Origin: Hydrogenophaga sp.
GTDB taxonomy: Bacteria; Pseudomonadota; Gammaproteobacteria; Burkholderiales; Burkholderiaceae_C
Assembly (NCBI RefSeq): GCF_030651625.1
Contig: NZ_JAUSCF010000035.1
Span: 1 to 64,000 of the forward strand
Direction of reading: 5' to 3'
DNA: 64,000 nucleotides
The notes below the pieces were generated by a model, which ran no database searches, was not told the origin of the DNA, and saw only the letters and a program-made list of their open reading frames with translations. Shown here in pieces: positions 24,610 to 31,723 of this stretch (its first letter is position 1; every line of letters begins with the position of its first letter). Made by a program: the position numbers and the translations under genes.

Positions 24610-26019
24610 ATGACACAAGCCCTCCACAACCTGTCTGCCACCGAGATGGTGGCTGCCTATGCCGCTGGGCGTCTGTCGCCTGTGGAAGTTGCGCAAGCGG
24701 TGCTGGCCCACATCGAGCGATGTGAGCCGGTGCTGAAGGCGACTTACGCTTTCGACCCTGAGGGAGCGATGGTGATGGCGCGTGAGTCTGAAGCGCGTTG
24801 GCGTGCGGGTGAGCCTTTGCGTTGCGGGGGTGTGAGCATCGATGGAGTACCTGTGACCATCAAGGAGAACATTGCCACGCGTGGCGTGCCCATGCCGCTG
24901 GGCACGGCCGCAACCGATCTGGTGCCTGCCGCGCAGGATGCGCCGCCTGCGGCGCGTTTGCGTGAAGCGGGTGCGGTGTTCCTGGGCAAGACCACCATGC
25001 CGGAGTACGGCATGCTGTCGTCCGGCCTGTCCAGCTTTCATCCGCTCACGCGCAACCCGTGGAACACGGCCATGAACCCCGGTGGCTCCAGCGCGGGTGC
25101 GGGTGCTGGGGCCGCTGCAGGTTATGGGCCGCTGCACATCGGCACCGACATCGGTGGTTCGGTGCGGCTGCCGGCCGCGTGGTGTGGTGTGGTGGGCTTC
25201 AAGCCCAGCCTGGGGCGTGTGCCCATCGACCCGCCCTACATGGGCCGCTGTGCGGGGCCGATGACGCGTACCGTGACCGACGCGGCACTGATGATGGCGG
25301 TGCTCTCGCAACCGGACACGCGCGACCACATGAGCCTGCCGCCAGCGCAGATCCCCTGGCTGGACCTGCAGCGCGATCTCAAGGACCTTCGCATCGGGTT
25401 GTTGCTGGACGCAGGCTGCGGCATGCCGGTGGATCCGCAGGTTGTGGATGCAGTGAGCGCCGCTGCGCGTCTGTTCGAAGCCGCTGGCGCCAGCGTGGAA
25501 CCGATGCGGCCCTGGATGAGCGACGAAATGCTGCACGGCATGGACCGCTTCTGGCGCATCCGCTCGGGCTGTGACGTGATGGCCCTGCCGGCTGACAAGC
25601 GCTCGCGCATGCTGCCCATCGTGCGCACCTGGGCCGAGGGTGGCCTGGGCTTCAGTGGCGAGCAGGCGTTTCAGGCCTACAGCGCGTCCGTGAAGATCCG
25701 GGCAAACACGGTGGCCGCCACCTTGCCGTTTGACTTTGTGCTCTCACCGGTGTCGCCCAACACCAGTTTCCTGGCCGAGTGGGCCTACCCCACGAACAAG
25801 GTGGAGCAGGCCATGGACCACATTGGGTTCACGGTGCCGTTCAGCATGAGCGAGCAGCCTGCGATTTCGGTAGGCTGCGGGTACGACCAGAACGGCGTGC
25901 CGATGGGCCTGCAGATTGCCGGGCGGCGTTTTGACGACCTGGGTGTGCTGCAGATGGCGCGGGCGTTTGAGCAGATGCGGCCTGCGCAGCGCGCGTGGCC
26001 AGCGGTGGTCGCGAACTGA
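24610..26019 (+). CDS. Amidase (amidase-signature family)
   Basis: A 469-residue cytoplasmic amidase with an intact Ser-cisSer-Lys triad: Lys85 in PVTIKENIA, cis-Ser160 in NPGGSSAGAGAG and nucleophile Ser184 in GTDIGGSVRLPA. The C-terminus FTVPFSMSEQPAISVGCGYD, then GLQIAGRRFDD, is family-typical. It hydrolyses an amide to acid and ammonia. No gatB or gatC is adjacent, so it is not the tRNA amidotransferase subunit. The substrate is unknown. The start MTQALHNLSA is preferred; upstream in-frame codons look non-coding. Confidence 0.9.
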   Translation: MTQALHNLSATEMVAAYAAGRLSPVEVAQAVLAHIERCEPVLKATYAFDPEGAMVMARESEARWRAGEPLRCGGVSIDGVPVTIKENIATRGVPMPLGTAATDLVPAAQDAPPAARLREAGAVFLGKTTMPEYGMLSSGLSSFHPLTRNPWNTAMNPGGSSAGAGAGAAAGYGPLHIGTDIGGSVRLPAAWCGVVGFKPSLGRVPIDPPYMGRCAGPMTRTVTDAALMMAVLSQPDTRDHMSLPPAQIPWLDLQRDLKDLRIGLLLDAGCGMPVDPQVVDAVSAAARLFEAAGASVEPMRPWMSDEMLHGMDRFWRIRSGCDVMALPADKRSRMLPIVRTWAEGGLGFSGEQAFQAYSASVKIRANTVAATLPFDFVLSPVSPNTSFLAEWAYPTNKVEQAMDHIGFTVPFSMSEQPAISVGCGYDQNGVPMGLQIAGRRFDDLGVLQMARAFEQMRPAQRAWPAVVAN

Positions 26020-26045
26020 ACCGGTTATTCGGTGAAGCTCAAGCC

Positions 26046-26453
26046 CTATCTGCCCACATCACCGGAAGCGAACCCCGCCGCACGCGCCTGCTCGATCAAC
26101 GCGTTCAGTTCGGGGCGAACCGGCAGGGGCTTGAAGGCACTCACCGTGGACCGCCCCGGGTTGCCCAGCGGCAGGCGACCCGTGAGGTGCCCCAGCGGCA
26201 CCAGGGCCAGCCTGAACAACTGCCCCGCAGCCTCGGGCCAGTCCATCGTGCGCACCGCCAAACCCAGCATGAGCACATGCGATTCCACGTGTGGCCCGAA
26301 GTGGCGCTGACCCACCACGTGCGCGGCCTCCAGTGCCAGCCAGGCTTGCGCCTGCAAATCAGCATCCCTGGCGGTCTTGGCCCGGTGGATCAGTTCGGCA
26401 AAGACAGGCACATCAAAGCTAGCGGTGGACGGGTGTTCAGTGAACATGGCCAT
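26046..26453 (-). CDS. DUF3703 family protein
   Basis: A 135-residue soluble protein with the DUF3703 pattern: QAWLALEAAHVVGQRHFGPH, then VESHVLMLGLAVR in the middle and PLGNPGRSTVSAFKPLPVRP near the end. The family is of unknown function but is repeatedly encoded beside heavy-metal efflux genes, as here. The ATG at 26453 follows GAGGAGGAG and overlaps the end of the efflux gene, so the two are translationally coupled. The several His residues could bind metal. Confidence 0.8.
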   Translation of the reverse strand: MAMFTEHPSTASFDVPVFAELIHRAKTARDADLQAQAWLALEAAHVVGQRHFGPHVESHVLMLGLAVRTMDWPEAAGQLFRLALVPLGHLTGRLPLGNPGRSTVSAFKPLPVRPELNALIEQARAAGFASGDVGR

Positions 26454-27093
26454 GGCGCTCCTCCTCATCGCGCGCCTGCCCAATTTCAGCCCTCGCCTGC
26501 CTGAGCACCGACCAGCCGCCGTGCAGCGCCAGCGCCGCCATGAGGCTGGCCACCAGCAGGTCAGGCCAGGCCGAACCGGTACCCAGAACGCCCAGAGCGG
26601 CCATCAGCACGGCCACATTCCCGATGGCATCGTTGCGAGAACACAGCCACACGCTGCGCATGTTGGCGTCACCTTCACGAAACGCGTAAAGCATCCAGGC
26701 CACGCCCACATTGGCCAGCAGCGCCAGCACCGCGACGACGCCCATGGTCAGTGCCTGCGGCACCTCGCCGTGCCAGACCGACCACAGCGCAGCCCCCAGC
26801 ACATACAGGCCAAAGCCCATCATGCTGACAGCTTTGAGAATGGCCGCGCGTGCGCGCCACGCGAGCGCCGAGGCCAGCACCGCGAGCGACACGCCGTAGT
26901 TCAGCGCGTCACCGGCAAAATCCACCGCATCGGCCAGCAACGCAAGCGAACCGGACTGCAGGCTTGCGCTGATTTCGACGAAAAACATAACGGCGTTGAC
27001 CAGCAACGCAATCCAGAGGATCTTGCGGTAGCGGGCCAGGTTGGCGATGGCGCCGGGCTTGGGGGTGTCGTGTTCGCAGCATGGGGCCGACAT
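26437..27093 (-). CDS. Cation diffusion facilitator-type metal efflux protein
   Basis: A 218-residue inner-membrane protein with about six TM helices. Metal-site residues are in SLALLADAVDFAGDALNYG (TM2, Asp pair) and SRNDAIGNVAV (TM5, Asn/Asp), the paired CDF motifs. It has a Cys-Cys-His N-terminus (SAPCCEHD) and a His-containing end (ERHGHVH), but no full C-terminal cytoplasmic domain, so it is short for a CDF. It probably exports a divalent ion such as Cd, Zn or Pb. It is divergent from a CadR-like regulator gene, with a MerR-type promoter between. Confidence 0.88.
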   Translation of the reverse strand: MSAPCCEHDTPKPGAIANLARYRKILWIALLVNAVMFFVEISASLQSGSLALLADAVDFAGDALNYGVSLAVLASALAWRARAAILKAVSMMGFGLYVLGAALWSVWHGEVPQALTMGVVAVLALLANVGVAWMLYAFREGDANMRSVWLCSRNDAIGNVAVLMAALGVLGTGSAWPDLLVASLMAALALHGGWSVLRQARAEIGQARDEEERHGHVH

Positions 27094-27115
27094 GGTGATT
27101 CCTTTCAGTCAGTTG

Positions 27116-27146
27116 ATTGGAAACCCTGTAGTCACTACAGTGTCAA
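27116..27146 (-). promoter_or_regulatory. MerR-type promoter of the efflux gene
   Basis: Read leftward: -35 TTGACA (27146-27141), a 19-bp spacer that contains CTGTAG-TCA-CTACAG (27126-27140), then -10 TCCAAT (27121-27116). An over-long spacer with a dyad in it is the hallmark of MerR-family activation. The dyad resembles known CadR/PbrR sites. Confidence 0.75.
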
Positions 27147-27175
27147 CATCTCTTTTCAACCGGGAGCCACCCAAC

Positions 27176-27613
27176 ATGCAGATCAAGGAACTGGCCAGCG
27201 CCACGGGCGTGGATGTGGAGACCATCCGCTACTACGAAAAACAGGGCCTGCTGCCCGAACCGGCACGGCGTGACAACGGTTACCGCAATTACGAGGGCGC
27301 GCACCTGGAGCGGCTGTCCTTCATCCGCCACTGCCGCGCGCTGGACATGCCGCTGGCCGACGTGAAGCGGCTGCTCGGTTTTGTGGACGATCCCGACGAA
27401 CATTGTGACGACGTGAACCACCTGGTGGACGACCAGCTGGCTCGCGTGCGGGCACGCCTGAAAAGCATGCGGGCGCTGGAGCGGCAGTTGCTGCAGTTGC
27501 GCTCGCGCTGTGCCGGTGCCACCGATGGTCAGCCCTGCGGGATTCTGCATGAACTGGTCTCGGCCGCACATGGTGAGGCCTGCGTCTGCCATGGCGGCGA
27601 AGGGCCGCGCTGA
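27176..27613 (+). CDS. cadR: CadR/PbrR-like MerR-family metal regulator
   Basis: A 145-residue MerR protein. The helix-turn-helix is MQIKELASATGVDVETIRYY, then EKQGLLPEPARRDNGYR; a dimerisation coiled coil covers about 78-112. The metal-binding cysteines are Cys77 (DEHCDDVN), Cys112 (SRCAGA) and Cys121 (QPCGIL), a set that matches the three ligand Cys of Cd/Pb-sensing CadR, with two extra residues in the loop. A second pair, CVCHG, is near the end. It should activate the divergent efflux/DUF3703 operon in response to Cd, Pb or Zn. The ATG at 27176 was chosen by family alignment. Confidence 0.88.
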   Translation: MQIKELASATGVDVETIRYYEKQGLLPEPARRDNGYRNYEGAHLERLSFIRHCRALDMPLADVKRLLGFVDDPDEHCDDVNHLVDDQLARVRARLKSMRALERQLLQLRSRCAGATDGQPCGILHELVSAAHGEACVCHGGEGPR

Positions 27614-27692
27614 AACTTCGCTGCCAGATACCCGCCACGCGCCACATGGCAGGATGAATGAAGCCAGACGGCAGCAAGTCTGAAGGGTTTTT

Positions 27693-27709
27693 ATCCTCTC
27701 CAGGAGGAT
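27693..27709. promoter_or_regulatory. Candidate operator of the CsoR/RcnR-type repressor
   Basis: ATCCTC-N5-GAGGAT directly before, and overlapping, the AGGAGG ribosome site of the repressor gene. Repressor binding here would give autoregulation of the repressor-HupE operon. Confidence 0.4.
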
Positions 27710-27725
27710 GGGTCACAATGCACTC

Positions 27726-28001
27726 ATGATCGAACACAGACACCTTTCCCACCCCGACCTGATCAAGCGCCTCAAGCGCGCCCACGGTCACCTGTTCAAC
27801 GTGATCGGCATGCTCGAACAGGGCCGCGAATGCGCCGACATTGCACAGCAGCTTCACGCCGTGGAGAAATCCGTCAGCGCAGCAAAAAAGCTGCTGATTC
27901 ACGACCATCTGGACCATTGTCTGGAACATGCGGTAGAAGGTACGCCCCGGCAGGCGCGCAACGCCCTGGCCGAGTTCAAGGACATCACCAAGTACCTATG
28001 A
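27726..28001 (+). CDS. Metal-sensing repressor, CsoR/RcnR/FrmR (DUF156) family
   Basis: A 91-residue all-helical repressor. It has the family core DLIKRLKRAHGHLFNVIGML near residues 11-30 and ligand positions Cys36 (GREC), His61 and Cys65 (DHLDHC). The Cys/His/Cys spacing 25+4 equals that of the Cu(I) sensor CsoR, while the neighbouring genes point to a nickel/cobalt-type permease. The sensed metal is therefore uncertain. The start at 27726 fits the family; ATG 27708 would directly abut the ribosome site. The stop overlaps the HupE-like start (ATGA). Confidence 0.85.
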   Translation: MIEHRHLSHPDLIKRLKRAHGHLFNVIGMLEQGRECADIAQQLHAVEKSVSAAKKLLIHDHLDHCLEHAVEGTPRQARNALAEFKDITKYL

Positions 28002-28693
28002 GCACACTCTCACCACCCCTGGCGCGCATGGCGCTGGGTCTCACCGCCGGACTGTTCTCTTCGGCCGCCCTGGCCCATGCGGTGGCCGAAGGCGACAAGG
28101 GCTACATCCAGGAAATCACGGGCGTGCACCTGATGCCGTTCGCCTACCTGGGTGCCAAGCACATGTTCACCGGCTACGACCACATCCTGTTCCTGCTCGG
28201 GGTCGTCTTCTTCCTCTACAAGCTCAAGGACATCGCGCTGTACGTGACCCTGTTCGCAGTGGGCCATTCCACCACCATGCTGGCGGGGGTCTATTTCGGC
28301 ACCTCGATCAACAGCTACCTGATCGATGCGGTGATCGGCTTGTCCATCGTGTACAAGGCGCTGGACAACCTCGGCGCGTTCCAGCGCTGGTTTGGCTTTC
28401 AGCCCGACACGCGGCTGGCCACTCTGGTGTTCGGCCTGATCCACGGCTTCGGCCTGGCCACCAAGATCCAGGAGTACGAGATGTCGCGTGATGGCCTGCT
28501 GCCCAACCTGCTGTCTTTCAATGTGGGGGTGGAGATCGGCCAGTTGCTGGCGCTGTCTTGCATCCTCATTGCCATGGGTTTCTGGCGCCGCACCGACGGC
28601 TTTTTCAAGCACGCCTACACCGCCAATGTGGTGATGATGTCTGCGGGCTTCGTGCTCGTGGGTTTACAGATCACCGGTTATTTTGTTTCCTGA
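27998..28693 (+). CDS. HupE/UreJ-like metal permease
   Basis: 231 residues with a leader-like first helix (ALGLTAGLFSSAALAHA) and about six further TM segments. The HupE/UreJ metal motif is present as HMFTGYDH at residues 55-62 (H..GxDH), followed by GHSTTM and GLIHGFGLATK with further membrane His. Members of this family transport nickel or cobalt. It is coupled to the upstream metal-sensing repressor by a 4-bp overlap, so it is probably induced or repressed by its own substrate. Confidence 0.85.
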   Translation: MSTLSPPLARMALGLTAGLFSSAALAHAVAEGDKGYIQEITGVHLMPFAYLGAKHMFTGYDHILFLLGVVFFLYKLKDIALYVTLFAVGHSTTMLAGVYFGTSINSYLIDAVIGLSIVYKALDNLGAFQRWFGFQPDTRLATLVFGLIHGFGLATKIQEYEMSRDGLLPNLLSFNVGVEIGQLLALSCILIAMGFWRRTDGFFKHAYTANVVMMSAGFVLVGLQITGYFVS

Positions 28694-28704
28694 AGAATCA
28701 CCGC

Positions 28705-29364
28705 ATGTACAACACCGACCTGCCCCAACGCGCCGAGCTGCCCAGCACGGCCCAGCTGCTCAAGTCCACCACCCTGGCCGCCATCGGCGCGCTCGTGCTG
28801 CTCGTGGCCGTGGTGCTGCCCAGCGAATACGGCATCGACCCCACCGGCGTGGGTCGTGCGCTGGGCCTCACGGCCATGGGCGAGATCAAGCAGGCGCTGG
28901 CCCGCGAGGCTGCCACTGAGACGGCTGCGCCCACCCCGGAGGTGCCGCCAGTAATGGATCCTTCAGCTGCACCTGTCACCGCCGCCGAACCGGTGGCCGC
29001 GGCATCATCGACGGCACCCCCCGCCGCCGAGTCGGCCATGCGCAGCGACGAAGTGAGCGTCACGCTGCGGCCCGGCGAGGCTGCCGAATACAAGCTGAGC
29101 ATGCGTGAAGGCGCCGAGGTGCATTTCGAATGGGCGTCCGCCGGCGGTGGGGTGAACTTCGACGTGCACGGCGACCCGGTGAACGCGCCCCGGGGCTTCT
29201 ACCACGGGTATGGCAAAGGCCGTGACTCCACCGGCGAGCACGGGGAACTGCTGGCCGCGTTTGACGGCACGCACGGCTGGTTCTGGCGCAACAGGGGCCA
29301 GCAAACCGTGACCATCACCCTGAAGGTCCGCGGTTCGTACAGCGCCATCAAACGCATGGTCTGA
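28705..29364 (+). CDS. Single-pass membrane-anchored periplasmic protein
   Basis: A 219-residue protein: a short cytoplasmic start (MYNTDLPQRAELPSTAQLLK), one TM helix (AIGALVLLVAVVLPSEYG), an Ala/Pro/Glu-rich linker to about residue 112, then a compact domain with VTLRPGEAAEYKLSMREGAE, FEWASAGGGVNFDVHGDP, GFYHGYGKG and GWFWRNRG. I know no name for the domain. Its position right after a HupE-like permease suggests a transport accessory or metal-delivery subunit. The six His/Tyr around the HGYGKG segment could bind metal. No catalytic motif seen. Confidence 0.7.
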   Translation: MYNTDLPQRAELPSTAQLLKSTTLAAIGALVLLVAVVLPSEYGIDPTGVGRALGLTAMGEIKQALAREAATETAAPTPEVPPVMDPSAAPVTAAEPVAAASSTAPPAAESAMRSDEVSVTLRPGEAAEYKLSMREGAEVHFEWASAGGGVNFDVHGDPVNAPRGFYHGYGKGRDSTGEHGELLAAFDGTHGWFWRNRGQQTVTITLKVRGSYSAIKRMV

Positions 29365-29447
29365 GCCATGGGCGCGGCGGACATGAGCAAAGCGCCTGCC
29401 GCTCCCGCGCCTGCCGGCCCCGTCGCTTTCAGATTGGAGACAAGCCC

Positions 29448-30509
29448 ATGAACGCTGCTCGCTGGCCGGCGCTGCAGGGCGGTCTGCTGGCCGCGTTGTC
29501 TGCGGTGCTGTTCGGATTGACCACGCCGCTGCTGAAACTGGCGGGCGAAGGGATCGGACCGTTCACCACCGCCGCCCTGCTCTACGCCGGCGCAGCCGGC
29601 GTGGCATGGCTCACGCGCGTGCCTGCGAGGCAGGAGGCCCGGGTGCAGCGCAGCGATGCGGCGCGCCTCTGTGCCATGGCACTGCTGGGCGCGGTGATGG
29701 GGCCGGTAGCCCTGGCCTGGGGCCTGCAGCACACCACCGCCACCAGCGCGTCGCTGCTGCTCACGCTGGAAGCCGTCTGCACCATCGCGTTCGCCCGCTG
29801 GCTGTATGGCGAGATGCTGGATCGGCGGGTGTGGGCCGCGGTGACCCTGTTGTTGCTCGGTGGCGCGGTGCTGGTGATCGACCAGGGACCGCTGGACCGG
29901 CTGCAAGGCCTGGGGCTGGCGGCCGTGGCACTGGCGACCGTCGCCTGGGGTCTGGACAACGCGCTGTCGCGCGGGGTGGCCGATCGCGATCCGGCGCAGG
30001 TGGTGGGCATCAAGGCGAGTCTGGGGACGGTGGCCACGGTGGGGCTGGCTGCCGCGGCCGGCGAGGCCACTCCAGGCTGGGCGACCGCCGGAGCGCTGCT
30101 GGCGCTGGGTGCCATGGGCTACGGCCTGAGCCTGCGGTTCTATTTGCTGGCGCAGCGCCGCATCGGAGCGGCGCGCACCGGCTCGGTGTTTGCGTTTGCG
30201 CCCTTCCTGGGGGCCGCCGCCGCAGTGCTGGCGGGCGAGCGAGCCGCCACCCTGGGCATGGGTATTGCGGCGGGCCTGATGCTGCTGGGCGTGGTGCTGC
30301 ACCTGGCCGAGCGGCACGACCACGACCACACCCACGAGGCGATGGAACACGAGCACGCCCATGTGCACGGCGATGGCCACCACCTCCACACGCACGATCC
30401 CATGCCCACGGAGGCCCACAGCCACCTTCACCGGCACGAGTCCTTGCACCACCGCCATGCCCACGTACCGGACCTTCACCACCAGCACCGGCACACCGAA
30501 GACCGCTGA
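29448..30509 (+). CDS. EamA/DMT transporter with a histidine-rich C-terminal tail
   Basis: A 353-residue protein. Residues 1-290 are a normal ten-helix EamA permease (LFGLTTPLLKLAGEGIGPFT, LLLTLEAVCTIAFARWLYGE, AVALATVAWGLDNALSRGVA). The last ~65 residues are a hydrophilic tail with more than twenty His, in runs such as HDHDHTHEAMEHEHAHVHG and HSHLHRHESLHHRHAH. Such tails bind Ni, Zn or Co in metal transporters and are not a normal feature of EamA proteins. It closes the metal island, 83 bp after the anchor protein. It probably moves a metal ion or metal chelate. Confidence 0.85.
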   Translation: MNAARWPALQGGLLAALSAVLFGLTTPLLKLAGEGIGPFTTAALLYAGAAGVAWLTRVPARQEARVQRSDAARLCAMALLGAVMGPVALAWGLQHTTATSASLLLTLEAVCTIAFARWLYGEMLDRRVWAAVTLLLLGGAVLVIDQGPLDRLQGLGLAAVALATVAWGLDNALSRGVADRDPAQVVGIKASLGTVATVGLAAAAGEATPGWATAGALLALGAMGYGLSLRFYLLAQRRIGAARTGSVFAFAPFLGAAAAVLAGERAATLGMGIAAGLMLLGVVLHLAERHDHDHTHEAMEHEHAHVHGDGHHLHTHDPMPTEAHSHLHRHESLHHRHAHVPDLHHQHRHTEDR

Positions 30510-30527
30510 CGCGCCTGAATGCACCCA

Positions 30528-30552
30528 TAAAAAAGGCACCCGAAGGTGCCTT
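30528..30552 (-). terminator. Terminator at the end of the Bug gene
   Basis: AAGGCACC-cgaa-GGTGCCTT with the T run on the minus strand (A run at 30528-30534). It also lies just after the plus-strand His-rich permease gene. Confidence 0.85.
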
Positions 30553-30582
30553 GGCAGGAAGAATGCATTGGATGGTCGCAGT

Positions 30583-31587
30583 TCAGGTCTTCTTGGCCAG
30601 CCCCAGGCGCTCGACCGTGGCCTTCTCGGCCAGGAAGGTGCGCTGGGCATACGCCGTGTAGTCGGCCGTGTTCATGTAGATGGCCGGCATGTAGAACTTG
30701 TCCAGCGCGCTGATCAGCGCAGGATCCTCCAGTGTCTTGCGGAACCCGTCGTGCAGCACCTTGACCACGGCAGGGTCCATGCCGGCCGGCCCACCGATAC
30801 CGAAGGGCGACTCGCTGATGGTGTCCCAGCCGCTTTCCTTGACGGTCGGCACGTTGGGGAACGCCTTGGCGCGCTGGCTGCCCAGCGTCGCCAGCAGGCG
30901 AAGCTTGCCGCTTTCCACATGCGGGGCGACGTCCAGTGTGCCGCTCATCACCCGAATATGGCCCCCGAGGATCGCGGGCACCAGCTCGGCCGAGCCTTTG
31001 TAGGGAATGGGGTTGAGCTTGATGCCGGCCTTTTCGGCGAACTCTTCCACCGCGAGATGCGGCGTGGTGCCCGTGCCGGTGTGGCCGTATTCCAGTTTGC
31101 CCGGGTTGGCTTTGGCGTAGGCCACCATTTCCTGGATGGTCTTGAACGGCGCATCCGGCGTGCAGGTGATGGCGAACGTGTAGCCCACCAGACAGACCAC
31201 ATGGGTCAGGTCCTTGATGGGGTCAAAGGGCATGTTCTGCATGTGAGGCAGGCGGTAGATGCCCAGCGGCAACTGGGTGAGCGTGTAGCCGTCGGGCCTG
31301 GCATTGACCATGGCCGCGGCTCCCAGCGTACCGCCCACGCCGGGTCGGTTGTCCACCACGATCGGCACGCCGAGCGCGCGGCTGCCGCTCTCGGCGATGG
31401 CGCGCATCACTCCGTCACTGGCGCCACCGGCGGGCCAGGGCGCAATCAGGGTGATGGCTCGGGAAGGAAACCTGTCTTGCGCGAATGCGCTGGAACTGAA
31501 AAGGGCTGGCGCACCAACGGCGGCGGCACCGCCAGCGGCAGCAGCCAGTACCTGGCGGCGATTCAGGGAGGGCTTGGGGTGGGTCAT
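30583..31587 (-). CDS. Bug-family (TctC-like) periplasmic binding protein
   Basis: A 334-residue solute-binding protein with a twin-arginine-like leader (NRRQVLAAAAGGAAAVG, cut after SSAFA). Bug signatures are RAITLIAPWPAGGASDGVMR near the mature start, VVDNRPGVGGTLGAAAMVN and YKGSAELVPAILGGHI. These proteins bind carboxylates, nicotinate-like or amino-acid ligands for TctAB-type carriers or signal transfer. They are hugely expanded in Burkholderiales, and here no TctA/B gene is nearby. The ATG at 31587 follows GGAGACACC; the preceding in-frame region is ignored. Confidence 0.92.
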   Translation of the reverse strand: MTHPKPSLNRRQVLAAAAGGAAAVGAPALFSSSAFAQDRFPSRAITLIAPWPAGGASDGVMRAIAESGSRALGVPIVVDNRPGVGGTLGAAAMVNARPDGYTLTQLPLGIYRLPHMQNMPFDPIKDLTHVVCLVGYTFAITCTPDAPFKTIQEMVAYAKANPGKLEYGHTGTGTTPHLAVEEFAEKAGIKLNPIPYKGSAELVPAILGGHIRVMSGTLDVAPHVESGKLRLLATLGSQRAKAFPNVPTVKESGWDTISESPFGIGGPAGMDPAVVKVLHDGFRKTLEDPALISALDKFYMPAIYMNTADYTAYAQRTFLAEKATVERLGLAKKT

Positions 31588-31723
31588 GGGTGTCTCCTGT
31601 TGGGCTGATCGGCTCGGGCATGGCGCCCCGGGCCTCTGAAAATAGCCCCATGCGCGCTCGGGGGAAAGCGGGTCAACCCGATTGAAGGGGTATTTCGGTC
31701 GCGCGGGAGACTGCCGCAACGCT

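Noticed and set aside
24610..26019. Amidase as the maleamate amidohydrolase (NicF) of the NicX-like cluster
   Set aside because: NicF is an isochorismatase-fold enzyme. This is an amidase-signature protein and lies beyond the mod genes, so the link is not supported.
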